A DNA stretch of 64,000 nt. Origin: CAZUZS01 sp964624795 (lineage in GTDB: Bacteria > Calditrichota > Calditrichia > RBG-13-44-9). A program made the position numbers and the translations under genes. Under the pieces are notes generated by a model, which saw only the letters and a program-made list of their open reading frames with translations, made no database searches and was not told where the DNA came from. Each line of letters starts with the position of its first letter. The first letter of the stretch is position 1. Below, piece after piece: positions 42,933 through 50,874 of this stretch. The stretch lies in the NCBI GenBank assembly GCA_964624795.1, contig CAZUZS010000016.1:6995-70994 (forward strand), written 5' to 3'.

Positions 42933-43671
42933 TTGCACCCTCAATTAATTTTTTACTGATAACGACCTCATTTTCATCTTCAAATTTGTCAAATATCGCC
43001 ATATCTACCTTCCCATCGTAAACAATTGTACCGGATTTCAACATCAGCAAGCGATCTCCGATTGTATTAAAATGTTGAATGATGTGTGTAACAATAAGGG
43101 CAGTGTGATTCAGACTTTTTTGAAGAGCATAAATTAAATCCACCACCCTTTTGGATGTCACCGGATCCAGCCCAGCAGTGGGTTCGTCGTAAAGCAAAAT
43201 TTGAGGATTAGCAGCAATAGCCCGGGCAATGGCTACCCGCTTTTTCATTCCACCGCTCAGTTCTGCCGGATAATAGTTCAAGAAATTTTCCATTCCCAAT
43301 AGGCTCATAATTTCCTCCACCCGCTGCTTTACTTTTTTGTCGGAGAGCCTTAGATTCTCTCTGAGAAAAAAACCGACGTTTTCCCCAATTGTGAGAGAAT
43401 CGAACAATGCGCCGTCCTGAAAGACCAACCCGCACTTAAACCGGATATTATTCATTTCGTTTTCAGAAATATCCGAAATATCTTTCTCAAAGACCTTTAT
43501 TGTGCCGCTTGTTGGCCAGATTAATCGCAAAATCAATTTTAATATGGTGGTCTTACCGGCTCCGCTGCTGCCCACCAATAAAACAGTTTCATTTTGGTTC
43601 AGCTTAAAGGTCAAATCGTCCAGCACCTTACGCTGGTTTAGTATTTTTGTAACATTCCGGAACTCGATCAA
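42916..43671 (-). CDS. mlaF: MlaF-type ABC transporter ATP-binding protein
   Basis: A 251-residue ATPase with Walker A GSSGAGKTT (about residues 34-42), the signature LSGGMKKRVAIARAI, Walker B ILLYDEPTAGLDP and H-loop IVTHIIQHF. The LSGGM signature and the phrase LVFQDGALFDSLTIGENVGF are typical of MlaF/Ttg2A retrograde lipid transporters. The start is TTG 43671, overlapping the mlaE stop codon (TTGA), so translation is coupled. It powers the MlaE permease. Confidence 0.94.
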   Translation of the reverse strand: MIEFRNVTKILNQRKVLDDLTFKLNQNETVLLVGSSGAGKTTILKLILRLIWPTSGTIKVFEKDISDISENEMNNIRFKCGLVFQDGALFDSLTIGENVGFFLRENLRLSDKKVKQRVEEIMSLLGMENFLNYYPAELSGGMKKRVAIARAIAANPQILLYDEPTAGLDPVTSKRVVDLIYALQKSLNHTALIVTHIIQHFNTIGDRLLMLKSGTIVYDGKVDMAIFDKFEDENEVVISKKLIEGANGDFK

Positions 43672-44474
43672 TGCCTCACCCCTATTACAGAGAGCAGAAT
43701 TTTGGTTAGGAGGAAATCCAATATCAGGATGCCTATTGAGTTAGTCACCACCGTTTTAGTTGTGGATTGCCCCAACTCCTCTGCCCCGCCATGAGTTGTA
43801 TACCCTAAATAGGCGCTATTTATGCCAATGAAAAGGCCATAGAAAATGGGCTTAATAATGCCCACCAACAAATCCCCAACAAACAAGACATCACGGGCAG
43901 CCAACCAGAAAAATTTCGGGTCCACCCCTTGCCACAAAACAACAGCAAACCAGCCGGCGATAATTCCCATCACATCGGCAATAATTGTTAAAGGCGACAT
44001 CACCAGTAGTGAAGCAAAAACACGAGGGACAATCAGACGTTTGATTGGATCGGTGCCGAAAGCTCGCAATGCATCAATTTGTTCGGTAAGCACCATATTT
44101 CCGATTTCCGAAGAAATCCGGGCACCGGTTCTGCCAGCCAGTATAAGCCCGACAACGATAGGGCCAATTTCCCGGATGATGGCCACTGAGATAATGCTGC
44201 CCATGGCAGTTTTAGCGCCGAACGGGGCCAACTCGGTTGCCCATTCCAGGGCTAGCGCCATGCTCACAAATACTGAAGAAAAGATAACGAGGGGCAGGGC
44301 TTGATTTCCCAAAACATAAATTTGCTTGAAGGTCTCGCCGGGATATTTGAAAATATAATGAGAATTCAGAATGGATTTTGAAAAGAAATTAATCCAATTA
44401 TAAAAGCCGAGGCCCCTCCGGAAGAGAAAGCTCTTCCGATATTTCAGGGTGATTTCTTTTGCAAACTTGGCCAT
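43668..44474 (-). CDS. mlaE: MlaE-type lipid ABC transporter permease
   Basis: A 268-residue membrane protein of the MlaE family. Typical features are the YKQIYVLGNQALPLVIFSSVFVSMALALEWATELAPFG segment, EIGPIVVGLILAGRTGARISSEIGNMVLTEQIDALRAFG (the EQ loop that contacts the ATPase), and GTDPIKRLIVPRVFASLL. It works with MlaF and MlaD to keep outer-membrane lipid asymmetry. It is the first gene in the operon. No MlaB or MlaC partner is adjacent, as is usual outside Proteobacteria. Confidence 0.93.
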   Translation of the reverse strand: MAKFAKEITLKYRKSFLFRRGLGFYNWINFFSKSILNSHYIFKYPGETFKQIYVLGNQALPLVIFSSVFVSMALALEWATELAPFGAKTAMGSIISVAIIREIGPIVVGLILAGRTGARISSEIGNMVLTEQIDALRAFGTDPIKRLIVPRVFASLLVMSPLTIIADVMGIIAGWFAVVLWQGVDPKFFWLAARDVLFVGDLLVGIIKPIFYGLFIGINSAYLGYTTHGGAEELGQSTTKTVVTNSIGILILDFLLTKILLSVIGVRH

Positions 44475-44716
44475 ATCAGCTAAAATCCCCGGATAATTTA
44501 GATTTTGCCATCTTTTGTTTCAGTTCATCAAATATTGCCGAACTCCGAAAAGCCCCTTGACAAGCGACGCACCTGAATAATTAATGACCCGCGGGGCAAG
44601 CTATTCGCTGGATGGCCATCGGAAAATGTCCGCAAACGACAAATATTTGAGCCGGCAAAAACAAGAAATTGTTGCCCTACTTTGGGCCGCTTATCGGTCA
44701 GAGCAAATTCTCATCT

Positions 44717-45235
44717 TTATTGTTTCTTTCCCAACCAGGGCACATTTGCATAAATTGGAATTCCCTTCGAGATCCACTGGTAATATGTCAGAATAGCTAA
44801 CATCTCCTTGCTGTCTGGAGCCATAGGCTTGCCTTTCAGGGCACCCTTGAGACATGCATTGGTCTGCATTACCAGATCCACCGTCCCATTCGCTCTCTTT
44901 TTAAATTTCGGAAATACCGCCGCTACTCCTACCAGCGGAAGTGCCTGTTCATCCATTCCGGCGTTTTTATGGCAGGTGCTACAATTCATATCATTTCCCA
45001 CGTATTCTTTCGCGTACTCCTGGGTATTTTGGACAATATTGTAGCCCATCATCACCATATCTTTGATTTCCGCGGGTGCATCCTGCGGCTTTGGTGGACT
45101 AAATTTTAGCGTGCTTTCTGTTGCTTGATCCTGTGCTTTCCCGCCTGAAAAAAGGAATAAAGAAGATAACAGTATTCCCATTATGAGTATGACTCTCGCC
45201 GAAAAAGGATTAAAAAACGATAGCAGCTTTTTCAT
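44717..45235 (-). CDS. Exported c-type cytochrome, TsdA/SoxA-like single-haem domain
   Basis: A 172-residue protein with an N-terminal signal/anchor (VILIMGILLSSLFLFSGGKAQ). One haem site, MNCSTCHKNAG (about residue 84), is followed by LPLVGVAAVFPKFKKRANGTVDLVMQTNACLKGALKGKPMAPDSKEM. That spacing and the Cys in the NACLKG part match one half of thiosulfate dehydrogenase (TsdA), where a Cys ligand or redox Cys occurs. A normal TsdA has two haems; this protein has one. A role in thiosulfate or tetrathionate turnover is possible. GGAGG precedes the ATG. Confidence 0.82.
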   Translation of the reverse strand: MKKLLSFFNPFSARVILIMGILLSSLFLFSGGKAQDQATESTLKFSPPKPQDAPAEIKDMVMMGYNIVQNTQEYAKEYVGNDMNCSTCHKNAGMDEQALPLVGVAAVFPKFKKRANGTVDLVMQTNACLKGALKGKPMAPDSKEMLAILTYYQWISKGIPIYANVPWLGKKQ

Positions 45236-45400
45236 GTTGCCTCCTTAGTGATTTGGTTGGTTCTAAACCTGTAAATCGTTTGTTACCAAAAACAATCGGA
45301 TTTTCTCAGATTGCACTTAGTGTATGTTAAAAGTGGTTTTACATCCTTCCGCCATTTTTGCTCGCTCGATGCACGGTATTCAAAAAAAGGGCAATTTTTG

Positions 45401-45946
45401 TCAGTCCGTCATAAGGGCATAGCCCTTTAACTGGAATGTGGGCAATACAACTTGAGCCGAAAGCGCCACTGTTATATCGGCATTTACCCAATTTTCCTGG
45501 TAATTGAAATCGGCAAGCGACTGCCCGCAGACAAAAAGCTGAACTCCGGCCTTTTTCAACTGACTGATAATATTCGTATTGGGATTATCCTTGCCGGTTT
45601 TTTCTTTGTAAATATCATTATTCAGAACAATTGAAGTGGCATCGGAATGGATTATAACTACCAGCTTCATCTGGGCCGGCTGTACTCCGGCCGTTGCGAA
45701 TACATTGATAAATCTTGCTACATGCCAGAGTGCCGCATTAATGCCATCTGAGTTTTCTGTCGATTTCTTTACATCAAAAATCACCCTGTATTCAAGATCT
45801 TTATCGGGCTGGATTGCTGCTTCAGGCAATGGATGCGCCTTTCCGTAATCCTTAATTACCGGGTGCACCCATTCCTGGGATGATGAATTACTTGCGCCAG
45901 CCGAAAGAAGCAAAACCACTATGAATAAAAGCCACGGATTTCTCAT
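45401..45946 (-). CDS. Exported DsrE-family protein
   Basis: About 181 residues with a signal peptide (WLLFIVVLLLSAGASNSSS). The mature part is a DsrE/F-like fold: YRVIFDVKKSTENSDGINAALWHVARFINVFATAGVQPAQMKLVVIIHSDATSIVLNND, then ISQLKKAGVQLFVCGQSLADFNYQENWV, where the Cys of VCGQSL is the usual sulfur-binding residue. Most DsrE proteins are cytoplasmic; export suggests a periplasmic sulfur carrier or an electron-transfer partner for the two cytochromes flanking it. I use ATG 45946, seven bases after GGAGG. The assignment is firm to family only. Confidence 0.84.
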   Translation of the reverse strand: MRNPWLLFIVVLLLSAGASNSSSQEWVHPVIKDYGKAHPLPEAAIQPDKDLEYRVIFDVKKSTENSDGINAALWHVARFINVFATAGVQPAQMKLVVIIHSDATSIVLNNDIYKEKTGKDNPNTNIISQLKKAGVQLFVCGQSLADFNYQENWVNADITVALSAQVVLPTFQLKGYALMTD

Positions 45947-46050
45947 AAAAAAGCCTCCTCCCAATATTGTTTTGCGGGCGGGCAAATTGCGCCACATATA
46001 ACCCATTCCAGGAGAAATATTGTTGGCAGCAATTACCCGGTCCGGCTTAT

Positions 46051-46548
46051 TTATTTGGTTTTTTCCTGCGAAGCATACTCCCGCAAGTATTCCAGTATCG
46101 CCCTCGCCTGCTCTTCCGATATTCCCAGGCTGGGCATGGGAATGTGATACTGAGAAATCATTTTTTTGACATTCTCATCTTTTTGCTCCATTTCCGAAGT
46201 GTTTATTATCATGTTCATGATAAACTCCGGAGTTCTCTGGTTCACCACGTCGCCCAGCGGTGGCCCTACCACTTTGTTGTTCATGCTGTGGCAGGAAGTG
46301 CAGGTGCTGTTGAACACGCGTTTCCCTTCTGCTGCGAGCTTGGGATCGATCGGCCCCAATTTCAGTTCCTTAACCGGGCCGAATCCCTTGTCCTCGCTTT
46401 GCGCACTATCTTTTTGTGGATCCTGAGCTTTCTTTTGGATCGTCTTGCTGGTGTTTTCTGTGGCAGCCTTTTGATCCTGGTCTGCCTGGCCGAAAACAGT
46501 TGCAGAAAACAATCCAATGAGTATGACTACAACAAATGAATATTTCAT
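46051..46548 (-). CDS. Exported class I c-type cytochrome
   Basis: A 165-residue protein with a signal peptide (FVVVILIGLFSATVFGQ), a Gln/Lys/Asp-rich linker of about 45 residues, and a cytochrome c domain with CTSCH (about residues 83-87) in AAEGKRVFNSTCTSCHSMNNKVVGPPLGDV. The probable methionine ligand lies in YHIPMPSLGISEEQARAILEYLRE. It is a soluble or anchored electron carrier. GGAGG lies just before its ATG. With the DsrE-like gene and the TsdA-like cytochrome it forms a compact minus-strand group. Confidence 0.93.
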   Translation of the reverse strand: MKYSFVVVILIGLFSATVFGQADQDQKAATENTSKTIQKKAQDPQKDSAQSEDKGFGPVKELKLGPIDPKLAAEGKRVFNSTCTSCHSMNNKVVGPPLGDVVNQRTPEFIMNMIINTSEMEQKDENVKKMISQYHIPMPSLGISEEQARAILEYLREYASQEKTK

Positions 46549-46663
46549 GCTAACCTCCTTTAAAAATTGTGTTATTAAATTAGAAATTTATTAATTTACC
46601 CTTCATCTTTTGCACTACAAACGAAACGCCAATGCCCGAACTACTCCACCGGTTGATTATCCC

Positions 46664-47434
46664 TCACTGCGCTACGACCAACTGGTTGTTCACACTTATA
46701 GCATCAGTTCCGAATTGCACAAGGTCTGCAGCGTGTCCTCTGGCAAACTCCGAAGTGACCACACCTTCCAGAATAACTCTCCCATTGTCCACAATAATAT
46801 GAATGGGCGGGCTGGTGTTATCTGCATAGTTCTCGAATGCCGGGTCGTTGTAGATCAGGCGTGCCGCCTGTGCCCGGATCTGGTCGTCGGTGCTGGAAAT
46901 TGGAAGAACCGTGATGTCGTTGATCACCTTTTTCACTCCGGCAGCTTTTGCCGCCTCCTGCCCAAATTCCGGTTTGTGCCAGGGAACATAGACCCAGCCT
47001 TTCAACGTGACATTTCCCGAATCGGCCTCCACCACAACCCAATCGAAGATGCTGTAAAAAATATGTTTTTGAAATTCCTTTATAACGTTATCAGCTACCT
47101 GTTGGTTTGTGGCGTTCGGATTCTTAACCACCAAATTATCCACAATCTTATACGATTCCTCGACCTGGTGGGCATCTTTCTCTGCTTGCTGCTTTTGTTC
47201 CAGGGTACCAACAGTACCGTTGAGGGTGATTGTGTTATTGGAAACCGTTACTTGCACATTGTCATTTTCGAGTATGTGCTGCATCCTTAGTTTGTGTTCG
47301 AGAACGATTTGTATTGCTTTGTTTGTTGATTGCTCGTTCTCTTGCGCCGACAACCCGGATGGGTATGAGAACAGCCCCAAACCAATTGCTGCCAGAAATA
47401 GCGCAAATACGCCGTTCCGAATTTTGCTGGTCAT
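46664..47434 (-). CDS. Exported BON-domain protein, copy 1
   Basis: A 256-residue protein with a signal peptide (ALFLAAIGLGLFSYPSGLSAQ) and three BON domains: VQVTVSNNTITLNGTVGTLEQKQQAEKDAHQVEESYKIVDNLVV, ADSGNVTLKGWVYVPWHKPEF, and IHIIVDNGRVILEGVVTSEFARGHAADLVQF. BON domains bind phospholipid surfaces and help osmotic or envelope stability (OsmY, Kbp). It is 45% or more alike in layout to the next gene, a tandem duplicate. GGAGGAAAGAGG precedes the ATG. Confidence 0.9.
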   Translation of the reverse strand: MTSKIRNGVFALFLAAIGLGLFSYPSGLSAQENEQSTNKAIQIVLEHKLRMQHILENDNVQVTVSNNTITLNGTVGTLEQKQQAEKDAHQVEESYKIVDNLVVKNPNATNQQVADNVIKEFQKHIFYSIFDWVVVEADSGNVTLKGWVYVPWHKPEFGQEAAKAAGVKKVINDITVLPISSTDDQIRAQAARLIYNDPAFENYADNTSPPIHIIVDNGRVILEGVVTSEFARGHAADLVQFGTDAISVNNQLVVAQ

Positions 47435-47533
47435 GACCTCTTTCCTCCCCTAATATTTCTTACTCTTCGTCTTGCCATAACGACCCGCACCCGTCAAACC
47501 GGTTTCTTGCTGTCGCTATAGCGTCAATAGATT

Positions 47534-48307
47534 TTATTTATTCAATATTTTGAGCTCGTTGTCCACCGAATATGCGTCGGTGTGCAAGCTGATGAGATTT
47601 TCCGCCAGATCACTGTCAGACTGCGACTTAACGACTCCTTCGAGCACCACATTTCCGTCCCGGACGATTATATGAATGGACGGAACCAGTTCGTAGGCGT
47701 AAGGCTCGAACACCGGGTTGTCGTAGATTAATCTCGCCGCATGGATTCTTATTTGATCGTCGAAGCTCGATTTTGGCAGAACGATGAGACTATCGGCCAC
47801 GGCTCTCACTCCCGGTACTTTTTGCGCCTGACTGACAAATTCGCTTTTGTGCCAGGGCTCGTAAACCCACCCGTTCAGGGTCACATTACCGTTGTCTGAA
47901 GAAACTGTCACCCAATCGAAGATGCTGTAGAAAACCCTGCGCTGCAAAGCAGCGACAACACTATCGGTGAGCTGCTGGTTGGTCATATTCATCGCTTTGA
48001 TTACGAGCTGATTGTTAACACGGTAACTTTCTTCGGCCGCGGCCGCATCTCTTCCGGCCTGAATTTTTGCCCCAATCGATTGCACTGTTCCCGACAGCGT
48101 GATGATCCTGTCTTTCACGGAAACAGTGATATCGTTATTCTTCAATATGCGCTGCTTGCTCAGTTTATTTTTCACCACACTGATTATGGTATTTGCCGGA
48201 AGCTCATTTTCGCCCTGGCTTCTTCCCGATTCGGGAAATGCGAGAATCACCAGAGCGAAAAAAGCCAATAAATAGCTGACGATTCTTATTTGATATTCTC
48301 TTTTCAT
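47534..48307 (-). CDS. Exported BON-domain protein, copy 2
   Basis: A 257-residue paralog of the gene at 46664 with the same signal peptide-three BON plan: ITVSVKDRIITLSGTVQSIGAKIQAGRDAAAAEESYRVNNQLVI, VSSDNGNVTLNGWVYEPWHKSEF, and IHIIVRDGNVVLEGVVKSQSDSDLAENLI. The phrase VFYSIFDWVTV / IFYSIFDWVVV is conserved in both copies. The pair probably came from a recent local duplication and may act together in the periplasm under salt or acid stress. GGAGAGAA lies just before the ATG. Confidence 0.9.
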   Translation of the reverse strand: MKREYQIRIVSYLLAFFALVILAFPESGRSQGENELPANTIISVVKNKLSKQRILKNNDITVSVKDRIITLSGTVQSIGAKIQAGRDAAAAEESYRVNNQLVIKAMNMTNQQLTDSVVAALQRRVFYSIFDWVTVSSDNGNVTLNGWVYEPWHKSEFVSQAQKVPGVRAVADSLIVLPKSSFDDQIRIHAARLIYDNPVFEPYAYELVPSIHIIVRDGNVVLEGVVKSQSDSDLAENLISLHTDAYSVDNELKILNK

Positions 48308-48475
48308 GGATGTTCTCTCCCTCTTTTATCCTTTATTTATGTTTGTTTCTGTCTTAAAATATCTATTCCTAATTTGATTTTTCTTTTTTCATTTTAATTT
48401 CCAACCCGAAAAATGATGCCGCCAGGAAACGACGCTTTTTGGAGATGCAGTGTTTTGCTGAACAAATTTCTATCA

Positions 48476-50833
48476 TCAGGCATCCCCCCATTTCCAGTTC
48501 TTTATTTCCGGAATATCGTCGTCGTACCGGTCGATATAAGCCTTATGTTCGCTCAATTTTCGGGTGAACTCATCGATAACAATGCCGGCATGTGAACGCA
48601 GCCGCGGCACCCGCTTTAATGCCGCAATGGCCAGGTGGAAGCGGCTGATTTTGTTCAAGACCCGCATATCGAACGGGGTCGTCGTCCGGCCTTCCTCTAT
48701 GTAACCATGAACATGGAAGCGTTGCGGGTTGGCCCGGTGATGCACCAGCTCATGGATGACCCTCGGATAACCATGAAATGCAAAAATCACCGGTTTGTCC
48801 GTGGTAAAGATCTGTTCGAAGGCGTCCTCATCCAATCCGTGAGGATGGTCCCGATGGGAAATAAGTGTAAAAAGATCCACAACATTAATCAGCCGGACTC
48901 GCAATTCCGGTAGCTGCTGTCGAAGCAGCCAGGTGGCGGCTACGGATTCTTCAGTTGGTACATCGCCAGCGGAAGCCATTATTACATCGGGATTTCCCTC
49001 ATCATTGCTGCCCCACTCCCACACCGAAACTCCGCGTGCACAGTGTTTTATGGCTTCATTCATACTCAGATATTGCGGGTTCATCTGTTTTGATGCGACG
49101 ATGAGGTTCACATAATCCTTGCTTTTCAGGCAGTGATCTGCAACGGAAAGCAGACAGTTCGCATCCGGTGGCAGGTAAATCCGGGCGACCGAGCTTTTTT
49201 TATTCACAATATTGTCGATGAAGCTGGGAACCTGGTGGGTGTAACCGTTGTGATCCTGCCTCCAAACATGGGAGGTAAGCAGGTAATTCAAAGAAGCAAG
49301 CGGATTGCGCCACGGGATTTCCCGGGAAACTTTCAGCCATTTTGCATACTGGTTGAGCATGGAATCGATTATGGGGATGAAAGCCTCATAGCAGGCAAAC
49401 AATCCATGGCGCCCGGTAAGTAAATATCCTTCCAGCCAGCCTTCGCAGGTGTGTTCGCTCAGGATTTCCATGACCCGTCCATCGCGTGCAAGGAATTCGT
49501 CGGTTTCCACCAGCGGCCACATAAATGCTCTCTGTGTCGCTTCAAAAATATGCTCCATACGGTTGGATGTGGTTTCATCGGGACAGAAAAAGCGGAAGTT
49601 CTTTTCCTCTTCATTGTTTCGAAACACATCACGGATGAACTTGCCCAGCTCCCGTGTGCCCTCTACGCGTATCGCCGCCGGCCCCCGCACATTCAGTGCG
49701 TAATCTTTGAAGTCGGGCAGTTGCAGCGGCTTCAGAATCCGGCCGCCGTTGGCGTGCGGATTCATGCCGATGCGCCGCTCACCCTCCGGGCAAACGTCAA
49801 TAATCTCCTGTGAAGGCTGTCCGTCTGAATCAAATAGTTGATGCGGTTTGTAGCTGCGCAGCCAGGATTCCAGCGCCTCAAGGTGTTTGGGATTGTGCGC
49901 CGGATCAGGGATCGGGATCTGGTGGGAATGAAATGTTCCTTCAACTGGTTTTCCGTCCAGAGTTTTGGGACCGGTCCATCCTTTGGGGGTGCGGAGAATG
50001 ATCATCGGCCACATGGGACGATCCGGCATCTTTCCTGAGCGGGCTTTGGTCTGCAGCGCCCTGATCTCGGAATATGCCCAATCCATGGTTTTCCACATCG
50101 CCGGATGAACGGCATCAGGATCTTCGCTGGTAACGATTCGCACCTGGTAGCCGTAGCCGCTAAACATGTTCTCCAATTCCTCGTCCGTCATCCGGCCCAT
50201 AAGGGCGGGGCCTGATAGTTTGTAACCGTTTAGATGAAGAATTGGGAGAACGGCGCCGGAACTTGCCGGGTTCAGAAATTTCCCCGAATGCCACGCGGCA
50301 GCCAGCGGACCGGTTTCCGCTTCCCCGTCTCCCACAATGCAGGCGACAATTAAATCCGGATTATCCAGCGCCGCCCCGAAGGCATGGCTCAGGCTGTAGC
50401 CCAGCTCTCCGCCCTCATGGATCATACCCGGGGTTCCGGGAAAGAGATGGCTGGGCATGCCGGTTGGAGTTGAAAATTGCCGGACGAATCGCGTAAGCCC
50501 ATCCAAACCGAATTTTAAATCCGGGTAAAATTCACCAAGGGTGCCCTCAAGATAGAGGTTGGACAGTATTCCCGGCGCACCATGCCCGGGACCTACGATC
50601 AGCATTACGGAGGCGTCTTCATCCTGAATCAATCGGTTTAAATGGGTGTAAATCAGATTTAGGCCGGGCTGTGTTCCCCAGTGCCCAAGCAGTCGCGGCT
50701 TGATGTGTTCCGGTTTCAGCGGGGCCAGCAGCAACGGATTGTCGGTAAGGTAAAGCTGTGCCGCGCCTAGGTAATTTGTTGCGTTCCAGTAGCGATGAAG
50801 CTTCTGTAAACGCTCTTGTGTAATTTCTTTCAT
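48476..50833 (-). CDS. xfp: Phosphoketolase (XFP)
   Basis: A TPP enzyme that splits xylulose 5-phosphate or fructose 6-phosphate with phosphate into acetyl-phosphate and an aldose phosphate. The 785 residues are normal. Visible motifs are VGPGHGAPGILSNLYLEG, TPGMIHEGGELGYSLSHAFGA, IVGDGEAETGPLAAAWHSGKFLNP (the Gly-Asp-Gly TPP-binding motif) and FTTDKPVIFAFHGYPRVIHELVHHR. ATG 50833 follows GGAGG by five bases. The reading frame runs on upstream to 51334 inside the ATPase gene, but in another frame of it, so that part is not coding. The ATPase gene ends 41 bp upstream in the same direction, so both are co-transcribed. Acetyl-phosphate could feed ATP synthesis for the pump. Confidence 0.96.
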   Translation of the reverse strand: MKEITQERLQKLHRYWNATNYLGAAQLYLTDNPLLLAPLKPEHIKPRLLGHWGTQPGLNLIYTHLNRLIQDEDASVMLIVGPGHGAPGILSNLYLEGTLGEFYPDLKFGLDGLTRFVRQFSTPTGMPSHLFPGTPGMIHEGGELGYSLSHAFGAALDNPDLIVACIVGDGEAETGPLAAAWHSGKFLNPASSGAVLPILHLNGYKLSGPALMGRMTDEELENMFSGYGYQVRIVTSEDPDAVHPAMWKTMDWAYSEIRALQTKARSGKMPDRPMWPMIILRTPKGWTGPKTLDGKPVEGTFHSHQIPIPDPAHNPKHLEALESWLRSYKPHQLFDSDGQPSQEIIDVCPEGERRIGMNPHANGGRILKPLQLPDFKDYALNVRGPAAIRVEGTRELGKFIRDVFRNNEEEKNFRFFCPDETTSNRMEHIFEATQRAFMWPLVETDEFLARDGRVMEILSEHTCEGWLEGYLLTGRHGLFACYEAFIPIIDSMLNQYAKWLKVSREIPWRNPLASLNYLLTSHVWRQDHNGYTHQVPSFIDNIVNKKSSVARIYLPPDANCLLSVADHCLKSKDYVNLIVASKQMNPQYLSMNEAIKHCARGVSVWEWGSNDEGNPDVIMASAGDVPTEESVAATWLLRQQLPELRVRLINVVDLFTLISHRDHPHGLDEDAFEQIFTTDKPVIFAFHGYPRVIHELVHHRANPQRFHVHGYIEEGRTTTPFDMRVLNKISRFHLAIAALKRVPRLRSHAGIVIDEFTRKLSEHKAYIDRYDDDIPEIKNWKWGDA

Positions 50834-50874
50834 AATTTCCTCCTTCTCCACTAACTCTGAATTCCTCTCCCGCT

